Shown: in pieces, positions 1 through 8,360 of the stretch
How the letters are laid out: each line of letters opens with the position of its first letter
Position numbering within the stretch: the stretch's first letter is position 1
Assembly: GCF_018476525.1 (NCBI RefSeq)
Contig: NZ_JAHCST010000024.1
Coordinates: forward strand, 1-64,000
Source: Acrocarpospora catenulata
GTDB taxonomy: Bacteria > Actinomycetota > Actinomycetes > Streptosporangiales > Streptosporangiaceae
Length of the DNA stretch: 64,000 nucleotides
Reading direction: 5' to 3'
Translations under genes and position numbers: made by a program
Notes under the pieces: model-generated
Told to the model about the DNA's origin: nothing
What the model saw: only the letters and a program-made list of their open reading frames with translations
Databases searched by the model: none

Positions 1-258
1 CGGCGCTTCTCCTCGGCGATCCTGCCGCCGTGGGCGCGTAAAACCCCGAAGATCAGCGAGGTGCTGCCGCTGCTCTACCTGCACGGCCTGTCCAGCGGGG
101 ACTTCGTACCAGCCCTGGGCCACTTCCCCGGCTCCACCGCGGGCTTGTCCGCGCCGGTCATCACCAAGCTGACCGAGCAGTGGAAGAACGAGCAGCGTGC
201 CTTCGCCGCCCGTGACCTGTCCGGTGTCGACTATGTCTACCTGTGGGCCGACGGCATC
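1..258 (+). CDS. IS256-family (Mutator) transposase, upstream exon, 5' partial
   Basis: The reading frame is open from base 1 and encodes 86 residues typical of the central part of IS256 transposases (RFSSAILPPWARK, PLLYLHGLSSGDF, LTEQW). It ends in YVYLWADGI, which contains the first Asp of the DDE catalytic triad. Colinearity breaks exactly after the ATC codon at 256-258, where the intron 5' consensus GTGCG begins. The frame resumes at 2448 with His-Val-Asn, so precise splicing would restore a continuous transposase. The start codon and roughly the first 100-150 residues are outside the window. Confidence 0.9.
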
Positions 259-884
259 GTGCGCCACGAAGCGCTGCATGACCGAGTGGAGGTGGAAGAC
301 CTCCACCACTCAGGCTGTCGTGGCAGCCGGGTGAAGCTGAGGGCAGCCTGACCCGGGAGACGCCGGGAGGGGTGGGAAGCGGCCCTGACAACGCCGAGAC
401 GTGCTGGCACTGCCAGACGGCGCGGGTTCGGCTAGCGAGACGGAAAGGCGTACGTGAGAAACCAGTGCTTAAAGCCCCTCAATCGGCCCTCCAGCTCGAA
501 CCTGGCGGATCTGGGCTGGGTTGCGGTGCGCACCGTTCGGCGCAACGCCGGACGGGAACTCCGTGCCGGGATGGATGCCTTCCGGCAGGAGGCCACGGTG
601 AAGGCCCACGGCGTAGTCGTGGCGATACCGCTGGGGCAGAGCTGGACGCCGACCCCGTCGATCGGTGATGCGGTGAACGTGGGAACCATCCGGTGCCGCC
701 CCAGTCTCGTGCGGCCAGCACGGGAACGGGCAGGCGCGTCGTCCGCTGTGGGCGCTGGGTGGGGCGGAGGTCTCGTAGTAGTCGCGGGTGTAACGACCCG
801 TCGCGGAGGCCGGGAAAGCCGGTCACAGGGCGAAGGGGACCAGCAAGTCAGCAGCCGAAGTGCTGGAAGACCAGGAGTGCGCCG

Positions 885-2315
885 GTGAATACCGACGAAC
901 TGGAACACGCTCTGCTCATGGCTGAGCGCCGGGTACTGGAGATCCAGACCAAGCTGCATCGTTGGGCCGGTGATGACCCTCATCGCAGGTTCGATGATCT
1001 GTTCAATCTCGTCGCCGATCCCGGCTTCCTGTTGGTGGCTTGGGATCGGGTGCGGGGCAACAAGGGTGCGCGCACGGCCGGCGTGGATGGGCAGACCGCC
1101 TACTACGTGGAGGCTGAGGTGGGGGTTGAGGTGTTTCTCGACCGGCTGCGGACCGGGATTAAGGACCGTAGTTTCCGCCCGTTACCGACGCGAGAACGGA
1201 TGATCCCGAAACCGGGCACGACGAAACGTCGCCGCCTGGGGATCTCCACTGTTCGGGACCGGGTGGTCCAGGCGTCCTTGAAGCTGGTGCTGGAGCCGAT
1301 CTTTGAGGCGGATTTTCTCCCGTGTTCCTACGGGTTTCGCCCGAACCGTCGGACTCATGACGCGGTGGCCGAGATACGCCATTTCACCTCCCGCTCGTAT
1401 GAGTGGGTCGTGGAAGGCGACATCAAGGCCTGTTTCGACGAGATCTCGCATTCCGCCCTGATGGGTCGGGTGCGTGCGCGGGTGAGAGACAAACGCGTTC
1501 TGGCTCTGGGGAAGGCGTTCCTCAAGGCCGGGATCCTCGATGAGGATCGCGGGCTGCGAGAGACCGACGCCGGAACCCCGCAAGGGTCGATCCTGTCCCC
1601 GCTACTCAGCAACGTGGCCTTGTCCGTCCTGGACGAGTACATCGCTCAGGCTCCGGGTGGGCCGGGAGTGAGCCGCAACGACCGGCTCACCCGTCGCCGT
1701 CATGGTCTGCCGAACTACCGGCTGGCCAGATACGCCGACGACTGGTGCCTGGTCGTGTCGGGTACCAAGGCCGACGCGGAGGCTCTACGGGAGGAGATCG
1801 CCGGGGTGCTGTCCACGATGGGCTTGCGCCTGGCGGAGGAGAAAACCCTGATCACCCACATCGACGAGGGCCTCGATTTCCTCGGCTGGCACATCCAGCG
1901 TCGCCGAAAACGAGGCACCAACCGGCGCTACGTCTACACCTACCCCTCACGCAAGGCCCTCACAGCCGTGATCGGCAAGGTGAAGATCCGGTGCCGCCAA
2001 AGCATCAACCTGCCGCTCGAAGCCCTGCTGCGCCAGCTCAATCCGGTGCTGCGGGGCTGGACCGACCACTTCCGGCCCGGGGTGTCCAGCATCGCCTTCG
2101 GCTACCTGCGTGCCTTCACTTGGCGACAGGTCATCCGCTGGATACGACGCAAACACCCTGGAATTACCTGGAAGGAACTCCGCCGACGCTACTGCGGAAA
2201 CGGATGGTGGCCCGCTGACGGTGACGTGATCATGTTCAACCCCGGCGCGGTGCAGACAACCCGCTACCGCTATCGAGGAGGCAAGATCCCTTCACCGTGG
2301 CCGAACGTCGCATGA
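885..2315 (+). CDS. ltrA: Group II intron-encoded reverse transcriptase/maturase (476 aa)
   Basis: This multifunctional protein helps the intron RNA fold and splice, and copies it at new DNA sites. The RT fingers-palm is clear: YGFRPNRRTHDAV, EGDIKACFDEISH, GTPQGSILSPLLSN and the catalytic RYADDWCLV (YADD at about residues 283-286). FLGWHIQ motifs and the maturase X domain (LNPVLRGWTDHF) follow. It ends with a short basic tail (YRGGKIPSPW) and I see no HNH endonuclease domain. The GTG at 885 is chosen because GGAG lies 7 nt upstream. The frame is open back to 693, but that part overlaps structural RNA. The length is normal for an endonuclease-minus maturase. Confidence 0.95.
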   Translation: MNTDELEHALLMAERRVLEIQTKLHRWAGDDPHRRFDDLFNLVADPGFLLVAWDRVRGNKGARTAGVDGQTAYYVEAEVGVEVFLDRLRTGIKDRSFRPLPTRERMIPKPGTTKRRRLGISTVRDRVVQASLKLVLEPIFEADFLPCSYGFRPNRRTHDAVAEIRHFTSRSYEWVVEGDIKACFDEISHSALMGRVRARVRDKRVLALGKAFLKAGILDEDRGLRETDAGTPQGSILSPLLSNVALSVLDEYIAQAPGGPGVSRNDRLTRRRHGLPNYRLARYADDWCLVVSGTKADAEALREEIAGVLSTMGLRLAEEKTLITHIDEGLDFLGWHIQRRRKRGTNRRYVYTYPSRKALTAVIGKVKIRCRQSINLPLEALLRQLNPVLRGWTDHFRPGVSSIAFGYLRAFTWRQVIRWIRRKHPGITWKELRRRYCGNGWWPADGDVIMFNPGAVQTTRYRYRGGKIPSPWPNVA

Positions 2316-2349
2316 GGAACAACAGCACAGACCCAGCCTGATTTGCGGA

Positions 2350-2384
2350 GAGCCGGATGCGTCGACGAGGCGCACGTCCGGTTC
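2350..2384 (+). other. Group II intron domain V
   Basis: This 35-nt hairpin folds as GAGCCGG/CCGGTTC, then an internal bulge, then TGCGTC/GGCGCA around a GNRA-like loop. The catalytic AGC triad is at 2351-2353. Domain VI follows to 2447. An intact domain V next to an intact RT argues that the intron is still active. Confidence 0.9.
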
Positions 2385-2447
2385 GGGAAGCGGGCCGGGG
2401 AAACCCGCCGGTGGAAACACCTGCACGGCGCTCCGGCCCGACTTCAC

Positions 2448-3176
2448 CACGTCAACATCCGGCTGGAGGAACACAAACTCTGCCTGCTGGTGATGATCGG
2501 AGTCCGCGCCGACGGCCGCAAGGAGCTCATCGCCCTGACCGACGGCTACCGCGAGTCCACCGAGTCGTGGGCCGACCTGCTGCGCGACTGCAAGCGGTGC
2601 GGCATGAACGCGCCCGTGCTGGCCGTCGGTGATGGCGCACTCGGCTTCTGGGGTGCGCTGCGGGAGGTGTTCCCGCAGGCCAGAGAGCAGAGGTGCTGGT
2701 TTCACAAAATCGCGAACGTACTGGGGGCGCTACCGAAGTCGGCGCATCCCGGCGCGAAGAAGGCCCTGGCCGAGATCTGGAACGCCGAGGACAAGGACCA
2801 CGCCCGGGTCGCGGTGAAGGAGTTCCGGGCCGCCTACGGCGCCAAGTATCCCAAGGCTGCGGCCAAGGTGATCGACGACCTGGACGAGCTGCTCGCCTTC
2901 TACGACTTCCCGGCCGAGCACTGGGTGCATCTGCGCACGACCAACCCGATCGAATCGACGTTCGCCACGGTCCGGCACCGGACCAAGGTCACCAAGGGGC
3001 CGGGCTCACGGGCCGCCGGGCTGGCCATGGCCTTCAAGCTGATCGAGTCGGCCCAGGCCCTCTGGCGTGCGGTCAACGCACCCCACCTGGTCGCCCTGGT
3101 CCGGGCCGGAGCGACCTTCGTCAACGGCAAACTCGTCGAACGGCCCGAGGATCAGGCTTCATCCGCCGCCGCTTAG
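2448..3176 (+). CDS. IS256-family transposase, downstream exon
   Basis: These 242 codons continue the frame of the upstream exon. They carry the rest of the DDE core: VGDGALGFW (second Asp), then REQRCWFHKIANVL, and HLRTTNPIESTF (catalytic Glu), followed by the family's C-terminal block (KVTKGPGSRAAGLAMAFK, RAVNAPHLVALVRAGATF). There is no internal stop or frameshift. The transposase should therefore be functional once the intron is spliced, provided the part outside the window is intact. Confidence 0.92.
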   Translation, partial: HVNIRLEEHKLCLLVMIGVRADGRKELIALTDGYRESTESWADLLRDCKRCGMNAPVLAVGDGALGFWGALREVFPQAREQRCWFHKIANVLGALPKSAHPGAKKALAEIWNAEDKDHARVAVKEFRAAYGAKYPKAAAKVIDDLDELLAFYDFPAEHWVHLRTTNPIESTFATVRHRTKVTKGPGSRAAGLAMAFKLIESAQALWRAVNAPHLVALVRAGATFVNGKLVERPEDQASSAAA

Positions 3177-3243
3177 AAGAACCTGATCCACAGATCTTGA
3201 CGATTGCTCTCCAGCCGATTCCCCGACTCATCCGAATCGACTA

Positions 3244-3284
3244 CAACAAAGAAACCCCAGCTCACAATATGTGAACCAGGGTTC
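3244..3284 (-). terminator. Rho-independent terminator of tRNA-Lys
   Basis: On the minus strand, directly after the tRNA, GAACCCTGGTTCAC and GTGAGCTGGGGTTTC can pair around an ATATT loop, with mismatches in the middle. A T-rich run (TTTCTTTGTT) follows. The position just downstream of the tRNA 3' end supports the call. Confidence 0.7.
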
Positions 3285-3292
3285 TTCTGAAG

Positions 3293-3366
3293 TGCGCCGC
3301 CAGGGACTCGAACCCCGGACCCGCTGATTAAGAGTCAGCTGCTCTAACCGACTGAGCTAGCGGCGC
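3293..3366 (-). tRNA. tRNA-Lys (anticodon CTT)
   Basis: The minus strand gives a complete cloverleaf. The acceptor stem is GCGCCGC/GCGGCGC, the D arm contains AGCTCAGTCGGTTAGAGC, the anticodon loop CTCTTAA reads CTT, and the T arm has GGTTCGAGTCC. The discriminator base is A and CCA is not encoded. It decodes AAG. Confidence 0.97.
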
Positions 3367-3501
3367 GAGAGCTCTTAGAGGTTATCGCACTGATCTGGGT
3401 GGTCAAAACGAGTTACAGTAGAACATCGTTCGGTTTAGGGAAGGGTGGCGTGGGATGGGTTGGTTTGGGGGGCCTGCTGAGGTTCGGGAGCGGTTGGGGG
3501 G

Positions 3502-4296
3502 GTGGGGTATCTGGCGGATGAGGCGGTGGGGACGTCGGTGTTCCTGGCGGGGGCGCTGGGGAAGCCTCTGCTGGTGGAGGGGCCTGCGGGGGTGGGGAAG
3601 ACGCAGTTGGCCAAGGCCGTGGGGATGGCCACGGGGGCCGGGCTGGTGCGGTTGCAGTGTTATGAGGGGTTGGATGAGGCACGAGCGCTTTATGAGTGGA
3701 ATTACAAGAAGCAGTTGTTGAGAATCCAGGCGGAGGGGGACGCCTGGGAGGACATCTTTTCGGAAGAGTTCTTGTTGGAACGGCCGTTACTGAAGGCCAT
3801 TCGGAGTGATGTGCCGACGGTTCTGCTCATCGATGAGATGGACAAGGCCGATGTCGAGGTCGAAGGGTTGTTGCTGGAGATTCTTTCGGATTTTCAGGTG
3901 ACGATTCCGGAGCTGGGGACGATCTCGGCGGTGCGGCGGCCGTACGTGGTGCTCACCTCCAATACCACGCGAGAGCTGAGCGAGGCGTTGAAGCGGCGGT
4001 GCCTGTACCTGCACCTGGACTATCCGACCCCGGAGCGGGAGCGGGACATCGTGGTTTCCCAGGTGCCGGAGCTGGCGGAGACGCTTGCGGAGCAGTTGGC
4101 CCGTACGGTCGCCACGTTGCGGAGTCTGGAGTTGAAGAAGTCGCCGAGTATCGCGGAGACCGTGGACTGGGCGCGGACGTTGGTCGCGCTCGGGCGTGCC
4201 GAACTCGACGAGGAGACGATCTCGGCGACGCTGGGAGTGGTGGTGAAGCACCGCTCGGACCAGACGCGTGCGGCCAAGGAACTCGGGCTCCCGTGA
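3502..4296 (+). CDS. MoxR-family AAA+ ATPase (CoxD-like)
   Basis: AAA+ ATPase of the MoxR class, which acts as a chaperone with a VWA partner protein. Walker A is GPAGVGKT (residues 27-34) and Walker B is VLLIDEMDKAD. Further motifs are TSNTTRELSEALKRRC (sensor region and arginine finger) and LDYPTPERE. At 264 aa it is short at the N-terminus. Upstream in another frame, an ATG at 3455 encodes MGWFGGPAEVRERLGG, which is exactly what the family has before GYLADEA. One extra G in the G7 run at 3496-3502 would join the two. The annotated GTG at 3502 is therefore probably not the natural start (see findings). The stop overlaps the next gene by 4 nt (GTGA), so translation is likely coupled. Confidence 0.88.
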   Translation: MGYLADEAVGTSVFLAGALGKPLLVEGPAGVGKTQLAKAVGMATGAGLVRLQCYEGLDEARALYEWNYKKQLLRIQAEGDAWEDIFSEEFLLERPLLKAIRSDVPTVLLIDEMDKADVEVEGLLLEILSDFQVTIPELGTISAVRRPYVVLTSNTTRELSEALKRRCLYLHLDYPTPERERDIVVSQVPELAETLAEQLARTVATLRSLELKKSPSIAETVDWARTLVALGRAELDEETISATLGVVVKHRSDQTRAAKELGLP

Positions 4297-5669
4297 GGTT
4301 GACCGACCGGCATGTGGCGTTCGTGGGGGCGTTGCGGGAGGCCGGCCTGCCGGTTTCGGTGGCGGAAGGGCTGGACGCGGCCCGGGCCCTCGGGGTTGTC
4401 GATCTGCTTGAGCGGGAGACGTTGCGGGAGGCGTACGCGGCGACGCTGGTCAAGCGGGTGGCTCATCGGCCGGCGTTCGACGTGCTGTTTGATCTTTGGT
4501 TTCCCGCTGTCGTTTCCGGAGGGGTTTCCGGAGCGGATGAGCAAGGGCCGGAGTACGACGAGAAATCGTCTGTCGAAGAACTGCGGCAGGTTTTGCAGGG
4601 GTTCCTGATGGGGAATGCCGACGGGCCGGCGTTCCGGGAGTTCGTCCGCGGAATGGTGGGAAGGTTCGGGCGGGTTCCGGCGGGGGCCGGGCGGCAGTCG
4701 TGGTTTTCCTATCAGGTGTTGCGGACGCTTTCGCCGGAGACGTTGACGGCGCGGATGCTCGATCAACTGCTCGCCGAGCGGGGCGGGCTGGCGGAGAAGG
4801 TGGCCCGGGACCGGATCTCGGGGAACATCCGGAAGTTCGAGGAGGCCGTGGCGGCGGACGTGCGGCGGCGGATCGCCGAGGAGTCGGGGATCGAGCGGAT
4901 CGCACGGTCGTCGGTGCGGCCGTCGGTGGATCGGCTCGATTTTCTGCGGGCGACCAAGGCCGAGCTGGCGCAGTTGCGGCGGGAGGTCTATCCGCTGGCG
5001 CGGCGGCTGGCGACCCGGCTGACCATCAGGCAGAAGCGCGGTCACCGGGGGCGGCTGGACTTCCGGCGTACGGTACGGGCCTCGCTCTCCACGGGCGGGG
5101 TGCCGCTGACCACCGTGCTCCGCCCGAAACGACCGCACAAGCCGGAACTGGTGGTGCTCTGCGACGCCAGTGATTCCGTGGCCGGGTTCTCCCAGTTCAC
5201 CCTGTTGCTGACCTTCGCTCTCCGCGAGCAGTTCACGAAGGTCCGGGCGTTCGCCTTCGTGGACACCGTGGACGAGATCACCAAGTACTTCGCCCCGGGG
5301 GCGGACGTGCTCGACGCCATCACGCGGATGACCACCGAAGCTGATATATCCCGCTTCGGTAGGACCAACTATGGTGCCGTTTTCCGGCGATTCGAGGAGC
5401 GGTACGGCACCGCAATCGGTCCGAAGACGTCGTTGCTCATCCTGGGCGACGCGCGCTCCAACTACCAGCCGCCCGCCCTGGACACCCTGCGCCGCTTGAC
5501 TGCCCAGGCCCGCCACGCATACTGGCTCAACCCGGAACCCCGCGACCAGTGGGACAGCGGCGACTCGGTGGCCACCGCCTACGGCACCGTCGTCCCCATG
5601 CACGAATGCCGAAATATCGCCCAGCTCGCGGCCTTCATCGAAGCCACCGACGGCGGCACCCACGCGTGA
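4293..5669 (+). CDS. VWA domain protein, CoxE-like (458 aa)
   Basis: Partner of the preceding MoxR ATPase. The C-terminal half holds a von Willebrand A fold with the metal-binding MIDAS motif DASDS (in VVLCDASDSVAGF). The TNYG and LILGDARSN stretches match the CoxE/VWA class. The N-terminal ~250 residues are helical and charged, as in CoxE-like proteins. The GTG at 4293 overlaps the ATPase stop, which fixes the start. MoxR/VWA pairs usually load metals into or remodel a target complex. No target enzyme (for example CO dehydrogenase) is encoded nearby, so the substrate is unknown. Confidence 0.85.
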   Translation: MRLTDRHVAFVGALREAGLPVSVAEGLDAARALGVVDLLERETLREAYAATLVKRVAHRPAFDVLFDLWFPAVVSGGVSGADEQGPEYDEKSSVEELRQVLQGFLMGNADGPAFREFVRGMVGRFGRVPAGAGRQSWFSYQVLRTLSPETLTARMLDQLLAERGGLAEKVARDRISGNIRKFEEAVAADVRRRIAEESGIERIARSSVRPSVDRLDFLRATKAELAQLRREVYPLARRLATRLTIRQKRGHRGRLDFRRTVRASLSTGGVPLTTVLRPKRPHKPELVVLCDASDSVAGFSQFTLLLTFALREQFTKVRAFAFVDTVDEITKYFAPGADVLDAITRMTTEADISRFGRTNYGAVFRRFEERYGTAIGPKTSLLILGDARSNYQPPALDTLRRLTAQARHAYWLNPEPRDQWDSGDSVATAYGTVVPMHECRNIAQLAAFIEATDGGTHA

Positions 5670-5706
5670 CGGCCGCAGGGCCCCGAAGATCGGAACGTTC
5701 CCTGGC

Positions 5707-6576
5707 TCAGGTGATCCGGGTCGGGCTCGGGCGGGCCAGGATGCGGGCCGCGGTGCGCGCCAGCAGATCGATCTGCTCCGCGGAGAGGCGGGTGCCGACC
5801 TCGGAGCGGACCACGCGGGCCACCTTTCGCGGATAGGCGACCGTCAGCCCCTCGCCGGCGACGATCCCCCGGTAACCCTCGATCCGGCAGCCGTGCAGCG
5901 CCAGGACCGGCGCGACGGAGACCGGAATGCCGGTTTCCTTGGTCAGGAGGTCCGCTAGTGCGGTTGCCGCCTGGATGAGCCCTTTGGCGACGGTGGTGCC
6001 GAACTTCTCGTTGAAGAAGAGGCGTCCGCCGTACCGGGCGACGACCGTGTCGGGGCCCCAGGCTTCGTTGTCGACGATCCAGAGGCCGTTGGGGCCGATG
6101 ATCAGATGGTCGATGGAGGCCTTTCCGGGGACGGCGCGGCCGTCCATGACGCGGTAGCCGGACCGGCTGAGCATGAGCCGGAGCAGGCGCCCGGTACGGA
6201 CCTCGCCGCGGCGTTTGCCACGCCAGACGGCGGTGCGCTCATGGGCTCGCCAGGCGATCAGCAGATCCACCCCACCGGCGGCGGCGCCGAGCAGGAGCCC
6301 TGCGAGGAAGGGGTTGGACCAGCCGAACCTGGGTGCAAGCACGTTACCGATCACGAAACCCACGGCGGCGATGGCGGCTCTGACCCGGAGACGGTTCTTC
6401 CGGCCTGCCATCCAGAAGGTCAGATACAGGTTCTGGGGGGAGTTCCCTGTGAACTTTGCATCCTTTGGGACATAAATCGACCCACTTGGCACGCTTGGCT
6501 CCACTGTTTTAGGCCAGCATTGCCTAACTTGTACCCAACCGGGAGTTCCAGGCTTCAAAGGTGATGTAATTAACAC
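5707..6576 (-). CDS. NERD domain membrane protein (289 aa)
   Basis: The N-terminal region (GTPGWVQVRQCWPKTVEP) is cytosolic. Two adjacent hydrophobic segments follow (RAAIAAVGFVIGNVLA and NPFLAGLLLGAAAGGVDLLIAW) and then a nuclease-related NERD domain (GEVRTGRLLRLMLSRSGYRV...ASIDHLIIGPNGLWIVDNEAW). NERD proteins are proposed DNA- or RNA-processing factors, and the biochemical role here is unknown. The frame is open further upstream, into the divergent tetR gene. I take the GTG at 6576, or possibly the TTG at 6558, as the start because the family-like sequence begins there. It converges on the VWA gene. Confidence 0.75.
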   Translation of the reverse strand: MLITSPLKPGTPGWVQVRQCWPKTVEPSVPSGSIYVPKDAKFTGNSPQNLYLTFWMAGRKNRLRVRAAIAAVGFVIGNVLAPRFGWSNPFLAGLLLGAAAGGVDLLIAWRAHERTAVWRGKRRGEVRTGRLLRLMLSRSGYRVMDGRAVPGKASIDHLIIGPNGLWIVDNEAWGPDTVVARYGGRLFFNEKFGTTVAKGLIQAATALADLLTKETGIPVSVAPVLALHGCRIEGYRGIVAGEGLTVAYPRKVARVVRSEVGTRLSAEQIDLLARTAARILARPSPTRIT

Positions 6577-6630
6577 ACTCCCGCCATCCCGGATCGGTTT
6601 TGCCGTCAAGGCGGCGACTCCACCCTCTTG

Positions 6631-6647
6631 ACCGACCAGTCGGTATG
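6631..6647. promoter_or_regulatory. TetR operator, copy 1
   Basis: ACCGACCAGTCGGT (6631-6644) is an inverted repeat with 6-bp arms and a 2-bp centre, followed by ATG. It lies about 30 bp upstream of the tetR start. A copy with one mismatch (ACCGACCAGACGGTATG) sits at 11684-11700, in front of the acyl-CoA dehydrogenase operon. Confidence 0.65.
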
Positions 6648-6673
6648 CTTGGTGGCCGATGAAGGAGGTCCCA

Positions 6674-7276
6674 ATGGCGCGCACAGCGTCCTCGGTCGAC
6701 GAGCCGGTGCGGGAGCGACTGCTTTCCGTGGCGACCCGCCTCTTCGCGGAGCGGGGCTTCGAGGGCACCTCCGTACAGGAGATCGTGGCGGCCGCCGGAG
6801 TCACCAAAGGCGCCATGTACCACTATTTCGACTCCAAAGATGATCTGCTGCACGAGATCTACGGCCGGGTGCTCCGCATGCAGATGGAGCGGCTGACCCG
6901 GTTCGCCGAAGGCGACGAACCCATCGAGACCCGCCTGTACGCCGCGGCGATGGACGTGGTCGCCACCACCGTGGAGAACCTGGACGACTCGAAGATCTTC
7001 TTCCGCTCCAACCACCAGCTGTCCCCGGAAACCCGCAAGGTCGTCCGCGCCGAACGCCGCCGCTACCACGAGCGCTTCCGCGATCTGGTGATCGAGGGAC
7101 AGCGGGAGGGAACGTTCCGGTCGGACATTCCCGCGGAGATGGTGGTGGATTTCTTCTTCGGCTCGGTCCATCACCTCGGCACCTGGTACAGCCCGGAGGG
7201 CACGCTTTCCGGCGCGGCGGTGGGCCGTTACTTCGCCGATCTGCTGCTGGCCTCGCTGCGCCCCGAAGCCGGGTGA
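6674..7276 (+). CDS. TetR/AcrR family transcriptional regulator of the acyl-CoA dehydrogenase operon
   Basis: This 200-aa repressor has an N-terminal helix-turn-helix (ATRLFAERGFEGTSVQEI, GVTKGAMYHYFDSKDDLL) and an all-helical ligand-binding C-terminal domain. The ATG at 6674 is preferred over the one at 6659 because AAGGAGG precedes it at the proper distance. It is convergent with, and ends 1 bp before, the four-gene fatty-acid-type operon on the minus strand. The shared operator at its own promoter and at that operon's promoter makes it the likely regulator. Acyl-CoA is the probable effector by analogy with KstR2/FadR-type TetR proteins. Confidence 0.9.
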   Translation: MARTASSVDEPVRERLLSVATRLFAERGFEGTSVQEIVAAAGVTKGAMYHYFDSKDDLLHEIYGRVLRMQMERLTRFAEGDEPIETRLYAAAMDVVATTVENLDDSKIFFRSNHQLSPETRKVVRAERRRYHERFRDLVIEGQREGTFRSDIPAEMVVDFFFGSVHHLGTWYSPEGTLSGAAVGRYFADLLLASLRPEAG

Positions 7277-7277
7277 A

Positions 7278-8360
7278 TCAGGCGGGGCCGGGCAGGTCCG
7301 CCAGGGTGGCCAGTGCGTCCCGGTGGTCGGCGGGGGTGCCCAGGGCGATCTCGTTGGCCTTGGCGCGCTTCAGGTAGAGATGCGCGGGGTGCTCCCAGGT
7401 CATTCCGATTCCGCCGTGGAGTTGAATGCACTCTTCGGCCGCCTGTACGGCTACCGCCCCGCAATGCGCCTGAGCGACGGCCACCGCGACCCGCGCATCC
7501 ACCGAAATTTCGGCAAATGAAGAGCTCGCGGACAGGTGCGCCGCCGCGTTCCGGGCCGCCGCCCTGGCCCCCACCACCTCCAGCCAGAGATCGGCCAGCC
7601 GGTGCTTCAACGCCTGGAACGAGCCCACCGGACGCGCGAACTGGGTCCGCTCCTTGAGATAGGAGACGGTCGACGTGAGACACCATTCGGCCAGGCCCAG
7701 CTGCTCGGAAGCCAGCAGACCAGCACCGAACACCAAAACATCCCGAATATCACGACATTTCGCGACGGGGCCGGAAAAATCCGACCAGGAGACGGTGGCC
7801 ACCCGACGGGTGAGATCCAATGAGGTGACCGGAGAAACGGTAACCCCCGGATCATCGGCGTCCACAACCGCAAGCCCATCCCGTACGGGAATGAGAAGGA
7901 TGTCAGCCACCTCGGCCCCCACCACCCCCCGAGCATGTCCCGAAATATCGGAAAGAGCCCGGTAGGGGGATGACGCCCAGGGCACCACCAGCGCAGCCGT
8001 GACCTCCCCCGCCGCCAACCGCTCCAGCACCGCCCGAGCGACCTCACCGTCACACACCGACAACGCCCGAGTGGCAAGCACCGCACTACTGAAGAACGGC
8101 ACAGGCGCGACAGACCGCCCCAACTCCTCCAGCACCACGGCCGCCTCCCGAGCCGACGCCCCAGCGCCGCCCAGTTCCTCGGGCACCAGCAGCCCGGCCA
8201 CCCCGACGTCCCTGGCCAGCACCTTCCAGAGCCCCGGATCGTACGGCTCCGCCCCCGTCACCCTGGCCAGCACTCCGGCAGGCGAGACCTTGTCGGCCAG
8301 CACCTCCCGGACCGCCCCTCGCAGTTCCTCCTCAACCTCGCCATAGAGCAGGCTGGTCAT
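7278..8360 (-). CDS. Acyl-CoA dehydrogenase (third of operon, 360 aa)
   Basis: FAD-dependent acyl-CoA dehydrogenase-fold protein. N-terminal helices (LLVPEELGGAGASAREAAVVLEELG) precede the middle beta domain and the C-terminal helical bundle (ERTQFARPVGSFQALKHRLAD, QLHGGIGMTWEHPAHLYLKRAK). The middle domain is less conserved than in typical FadE. The C-terminal region also lacks the usual catalytic Glu context, and such FadE-like subunits commonly form heteromeric pairs with a second dehydrogenase. The ATG at 8360 overlaps the stop of the upstream gene (ATGA), indicating coupled translation with it and supporting a heteromer. Confidence 0.88.
   Translation of the reverse strand: MTSLLYGEVEEELRGAVREVLADKVSPAGVLARVTGAEPYDPGLWKVLARDVGVAGLLVPEELGGAGASAREAAVVLEELGRSVAPVPFFSSAVLATRALSVCDGEVARAVLERLAAGEVTAALVVPWASSPYRALSDISGHARGVVGAEVADILLIPVRDGLAVVDADDPGVTVSPVTSLDLTRRVATVSWSDFSGPVAKCRDIRDVLVFGAGLLASEQLGLAEWCLTSTVSYLKERTQFARPVGSFQALKHRLADLWLEVVGARAAARNAAAHLSASSSFAEISVDARVAVAVAQAHCGAVAVQAAEECIQLHGGIGMTWEHPAHLYLKRAKANEIALGTPADHRDALATLADLPGPA

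Larger units (their letters stand above)
259..2447 (+). mobile_element. Complete group II intron (2189 nt) with maturase
   Basis: The intron starts with GTGCGCC, the group II 5' consensus, and ends in ...TTCAC at 2447 (consensus AY). About 625 nt of non-coding RNA domains (I-III) precede the maturase gene at 885-2315, and domains V and VI follow it. I placed the 3' boundary at 2447 because this keeps the His that IS256 transposases have between DGI and VN. Ending at 2450 would lose that residue. The intron lies in the same orientation as the transposase, so it can be removed from the transposase mRNA. A stretch GATGCGGT near 666-675 could pair with the ACGGCATC at the end of exon 1 as EBS1/IBS1 with one mismatch. 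That pairing is only a suggestion. Confidence 0.93.
1..3215 (+). mobile_element. IS256-family insertion sequence, 5' end outside the window, split by a group II intron
   Basis: The element consists of transposase exon 1 (1-258), a group II intron (259-2447) and exon 2 (2448-3176). Past the stop codon, the sequence around 3180-3215 (containing GATCCACAGATCTTGACG) resembles the terminal repeats of IS256/Mutator-type elements. The exact right end is not fixed because the left end, and so the matching inverted repeat, lies outside the window. The element stops just short of tRNA-Lys. Confidence 0.8.

Noticed and set aside
454-888. Protein-coding gene in the intron 5' region
   Set aside because: This stretch is structural RNA (domains I-III); the open frame has no start signal and no family resemblance.
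4020-5663. 547-codon antisense frame opposite the VWA gene
   Set aside because: Shadow of the coding strand; repetitive composition and no ribosome-binding site.
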